From assembly GCF_030052815.1 (NCBI RefSeq), contig NC_079496.1:43301593-43365592 (forward strand): 64,000 nt of DNA. Reading direction: 5' to 3'. The notes beneath the pieces were generated by a model. It saw only the letters and a list, made by a program, of their open reading frames with translations, had not been told where the DNA came from and searched no databases. The position numbers and the translations under genes were made by a program. Below, piece after piece: positions 60,413-64,000 of this stretch (position 1 is the stretch's first letter; every line of letters begins with the position of its first letter). The DNA comes from Hevea brasiliensis. Taxonomy: Eukaryota > Streptophyta > Magnoliopsida > Malpighiales > Euphorbiaceae.

Positions 60413-62003
60413 TGTAACGCCCTCACTTTAGGTAGTTCCGTACATTCCACTATTCTGGTAACCAATGGCTGTCTGGAGAGCTAGAATGTCTGGAATTATA
60501 TTTAAACTAGAGTGAGGAGTCATAAATAATTTAAATAAGTATAAGAAAAATTAAGGAAAATTTTTAGAAATGACAATAAAGTTAAATGAGCCAGTGCCCC
60601 GGTGATGGGTGACCCTAACGGGAAGTTGCTATCTTCATAGCTAGTAGCCCTAAACTCGAGGGAAATTCTATGAAATAATTTTTGGGACTCCAGAGAAGAG
60701 TCATTGAGGTTTCGATAGCATTAGAATGCCAAGAAAAGGTTAGGAGAATTTTTAAGATCGATACAGATAATTTTGGCTCCTTAAGCCAAACGAAGGGCAT
60801 TTTGGTCATTTCGCCTTCAGAGATGATTTTTGACCGAATTGTCCATTTATGTAAGTGAGATATATGACATTAAATATGAATAAATATTGATGAAAAATTT
60901 ATTAAAAAGAATAAAAGAAAGAAAAAAAAAATGAAAGTAAATGAGACTTATTATATAATGTATAAGTCACCATGATGCAATAAAAAATACCTAGCGAATT
61001 AAACTTGGACAAATATGATTAAGGGACATTAAAGAAGATAAAGAAGACCAAAAATTGACCCATCTTCTTCCTTTTATTAGCTAGACGAACCAACTATCCT
61101 TGACTTCCTCCATTTTATTTTATTTTTCTTTCTTTTCCTTAAGCTTGATTCTCCTTATATCTCACCCCAAAACCCTAAACGATCTTCACTAAAATTCATC
61201 GCCACATCACAAGAAAGCTCTTGGTAGCCACACGGATTAGAAATAGTGAAGTTTAGGCAAGGTTAAGTGAAGCTCCAAAGAGGTTAGTGCTATAATCAAG
61301 TTATTTTCCTTCTTTAATCATTGTTAGTGTAGTGAATTAAGTTAAATTTTTATGAAATTGAAAGAAGTTGATGAGAAATTGAAAAATAAATTTTTGGTAG
61401 CCATGGGAGAGAGTTGAAATTTTTTGAATTGGTTGAATTAAATTTACTTATAAATGGTTTTTGATGAGTTTGTTTAAGTTAGATTTTGATTGGTGTGTGT
61501 TTGATGTAATTGAGGATTGTTGAAGTTAGAGTTTGGGACAAACTTAGGGTTTTGCTCATGTGTTGGTGAATGAAAGTCTTAATGGTCAATTAGTGACCAT
61601 TTGGCTATGTTTGATGAGGAATTGAAATGAATTATGACTTTGGATTTGAGGTTGGGTATGCTACCTCATAGGACCTGCAGGGCTAGATATGAGTCCAGCA
61701 AGTTTGGGCAGCTGCAACTTGAGTGGTGTAGGTTCAATTTCTGCAAGGCTAATTGGAAATGAAACTAGACACATAATGGCACAACTTTGATGAACAAACC
61801 TTGCCCAGAAAATAAACTTAGAATATCCTAAAAATTGACCAAATCCGGGTAACCAACCTACTGGTCCTAGAAATTGACCAAATAAACAGTGTTTATTCAT
61901 TTGGCCATAACTTAGTGTAGAAATTCCCAAATGGCCTAAATTTTATATCAATAGAAAGCTTAGACAATTTAGAACAACTTTCATGCAGAACACAAACTCA
62001 AAT
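60413..62003 (+). repeat. LTR 'J' (Tekay-like), 5' part, interrupted by K
   Basis: It starts TGTAACGCCC and aligns with the copy B 3' LTR start (25280) along most of its length, for example 'GACTCCAGAGAAG' at 60689 and 25555, and the GCCATTTGGCTATG-like part near 61600. The edge is uncertain by a few bases, because the Athila reading frame appears to run on across it. Its 3' end is beyond LTR K or outside the window. Confidence 0.75.
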
Positions 62004-62641
62004 TGTGACACCCCTTACCCGACTACAGTGTAGCCGAGCAAGTTATGCCACTCAGTGTGCCGAGCACTCTATTTTATCTTAATTCATTTTTATTCTTCCT
62101 TTTGAATATAACTTGTGAAATATAATTTATTTAATCCATTTATCGAAATTATAATTTATTTAAGGTTTCGAAAATTTTATAGAAAATTCGGCAGAATATC
62201 GGCTAAAAATGGAGAAAACAGTTCTTCGGAACCTGTGAAAAACACTTCCAATATTCATTTATTCATATTCAATTACTCTCAAACTCTAATAATCATCATC
62301 TCAACATTTGTCAACCATTCATTTCTCAATTTCAATTTTCAATCATTCATCTCATTTGATAGTCATGTAACAATCACAGATCAATATTCACTTTTCCATT
62401 TACAAACACAAATTTGCATTATTTACATGAAAATTAAAATACATTACATAAGTTTCATTACATATGAGAAAATAAAAATTTATTACAGAATGCCAAAATG
62501 ACACCTAGTGTCCTACCAATGCACTGTAGAAGTTGAGGTGACACGGACACTATGCAGAACTGTGAACTGCCTTACAGAATCTGTGGTCTACTGGGCCCTC
62601 TGTCCAAATCTTCAGTACCTACGCGTTGCAAAAGCGACGCG

Positions 62642-62658
62642 CTAAGCATAAAGCTTAG
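62642..62658 (-). other. LTR hairpin (LTR K): CTAAGC/GCTTAG
   Basis: A 6 bp perfect stem with loop ATAAA, in the same LTR position as the others. Confidence 0.6.
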
Positions 62659-63062
62659 TGGTGCAAATAATACAAGAAAATATAATATGCAAATAAAAAT
62701 AATAATTTCCTTGCTATTGTGTTCATAAGAGATGAATAATTACTAACTTATTGTTTAGTTGAGGGCTAATCATGTTTTATGATATTAACTTCTTCATGCA
62801 TTTCGTTAATTATTTTCTTCATTATCTTGAGCTTCTTTGTATTTTTGGTAATCATTCCTGATACTTAATTTTCGTATTTTCTTTAATAATCAGTTCAATC
62901 ACAGTTATACTTTTCCATGCCCAAGTAACCTATCTTTGGACGATCGATCGATAACGGGTCGTTGGCACCGACACCGCGTGCCTCGGGCCGTCATACTATG
63001 GGACGCAGAACGTCAACCATGTATGCAGTCAGTATGGCTAAAAAGCCATGATATCACATAAT

Positions 63063-63138
63063 CGGGCATAAAAGCCATGCATACGGGCATAAAAGCCATG
63101 AATACGGGCATAAAAGCCATGAATATAGGCATAAAGCC
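63063..63138. repeat. 21 bp minisatellite, about 3.6 units, in LTR K
   Basis: CGGGCATAAAAGCCATGAATA is repeated three times almost perfectly, with a decayed partial fourth. Each unit holds GGCATAAAAGCC, with GGC/GCC ends. Other LTRs of the family have this phrase only in diverged, non-tandem form. Confidence 0.93.
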
Positions 63139-64000
63139 TTTCGCAGTACTACTAAAACAATACCCTATTGGCATGCCAAACTATCCAAACCAATCTTGTT
63201 AGGAATACTAGGGCATTTAATACTTTAAAATGTTAATATATTGTGCTTTATGACTTCATTATTTCATGATAAATTTCAATCATAATTCATACATTCATTT
63301 GATCATTTATATGATCACAATTCACATCAATTATTCTTTTATACCATTGTACTCAAAATACTTCTCCTCTTTACAATAATGAGAACTAATGTCTCATTCA
63401 TACATTAAAATGGTTTATTTATCCATTCATTATGTTATTCATATTGATCATAATTCTAAACAATGGTTCACATGTACCATTGTATTCCAAACATTTTTCC
63501 TTTCCCATTTATACATTCAAGAATCTACTTATGTAATTACAAATTTTATATTTCAAGTTGAGTTACTAATATTTTATGAATTCCATTTGTGATGGGCATA
63601 TATGCCCTAACTATTCTAGGTCTTCATCTTAATTCACTAATCATTTTGATTACTATTCACCATACTAGTCAACCAAAATGTTGACCTTTTTATACTTAAT
63701 GGATATATTAATTCTAATTACACCAAGATCCCACATTTTGAGTTTTACATTTACTAGTATTAATTGCCAATTGCAATTTAAAGTCCCCTAGATGCATTTC
63801 TAATTTCAAATTTTGAATTTCAAGTTTTGGTGTCACTATTCACCTCATTGGTCAACAAAAATGTTGACTTTTGCATAGACAATAGGTACATTGGTTTTTA
63901 ACACTCCCGATGTACCACATTTTGCATTTAAAACTCGTTGGAATCAATTACCAAATCCATTTCCAAGCTTATTTCAAGTTTTCATGTCACCATTCACTTC

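Larger units (their letters stand above)
62004..64000 (-). repeat. LTR 'K' (minus), 3' part, runs out of window
   Basis: The left edge TGTGACACCCC is a reversed LTR 3' end. It contains the GAAGAACTGTTTTCTCC complement (62207-62228) and the hairpin. Left flank CAAAT (61999-62003) is the candidate target duplication; the right end is not visible. Near 63650, 63835 and 63985 a motif resembling 'TTCACNNNATTGGTCAAC' recurs, suggesting internal duplication in the LTR. No gene is seen. Confidence 0.8.

Noticed and set aside
63063..63138. Possible CRISPR-like array
   Set aside because: Units are 21 bp head to tail with no spacers, inside a plant LTR; it is a minisatellite.

Overview
The window is a plant (angiosperm, probably eudicot) heterochromatic block made almost entirely of nested LTR retrotransposons. 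I find no host protein gene, tRNA, rRNA or CRISPR array. The plant assignment rests on Tekay/Del-type chromoviruses with ~3 kb LTRs, an Athila-type element with the plant 'TTTTTGGCA-C-TGTTGC' primer site, and a Ty1/copia element with a Met-tRNA primer site. I cannot name the species from sequence alone.

Layout, left to right. (1) 1-13760: Tekay-like copy A (+), entering the window inside its 5' LTR. Two ~3.6-3.8 kb solo LTRs of a related family sit in its gag/protease junction (1713-5471, TSD TTCTC) and in its integrase (8170-11776, TSD GTTAT). (2) 13761-15088: the 3' part of another LTR (+, 'E') that hosts copy A. It lies in the LTR end of a degraded minus-strand gypsy relic 'D' (15089-16034 and 29684-30563). 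(3) 16040-29683: minus-strand solo LTR 'F' (TSD GACTT), split by a full-length Tekay-like copy B (18204-28300). (4) 30564-60412: an Athila-like element. Its 5' LTR is split by Tekay-like copy C (minus, 31571-48277, TSD ATCTT). Copy C in turn carries solo LTR 'G' (32610-36107, TSD AACTG) in one LTR and copia solo LTR 'H' (46165-48271) at the tip of the other. The Athila gag is split by a full-length copia element (49319-59317, TSD GTCTA). (5) 60413-64000: a gypsy LTR 'J' (+) interrupted by a minus-strand LTR 'K' that runs out of the window.

Every coding region is a pseudogene. The Tekay copies keep one gag-protease-RT-RNaseH-integrase-chromodomain frame broken by stops and small indels. Many of the stops are CAG to TAG.

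The most interesting signal is a 74-75 nt AT-rich, GT...AG, phase-0 intron-like insert. It lies at the same position, just after the catalytic Glu of integrase, in all three Tekay copies. Unspliced, it stops translation within seven codons, before the GPY/F and chromodomain regions. Other signals are a covarying LTR hairpin seen in eleven LTRs, an 85-codon antisense ORF in the copia LTR whose observed substitutions are all synonymous, a ten-unit ~35 bp tandem array in the copia leader, and a G-box in the copia LTR that has been lost in an older copy.
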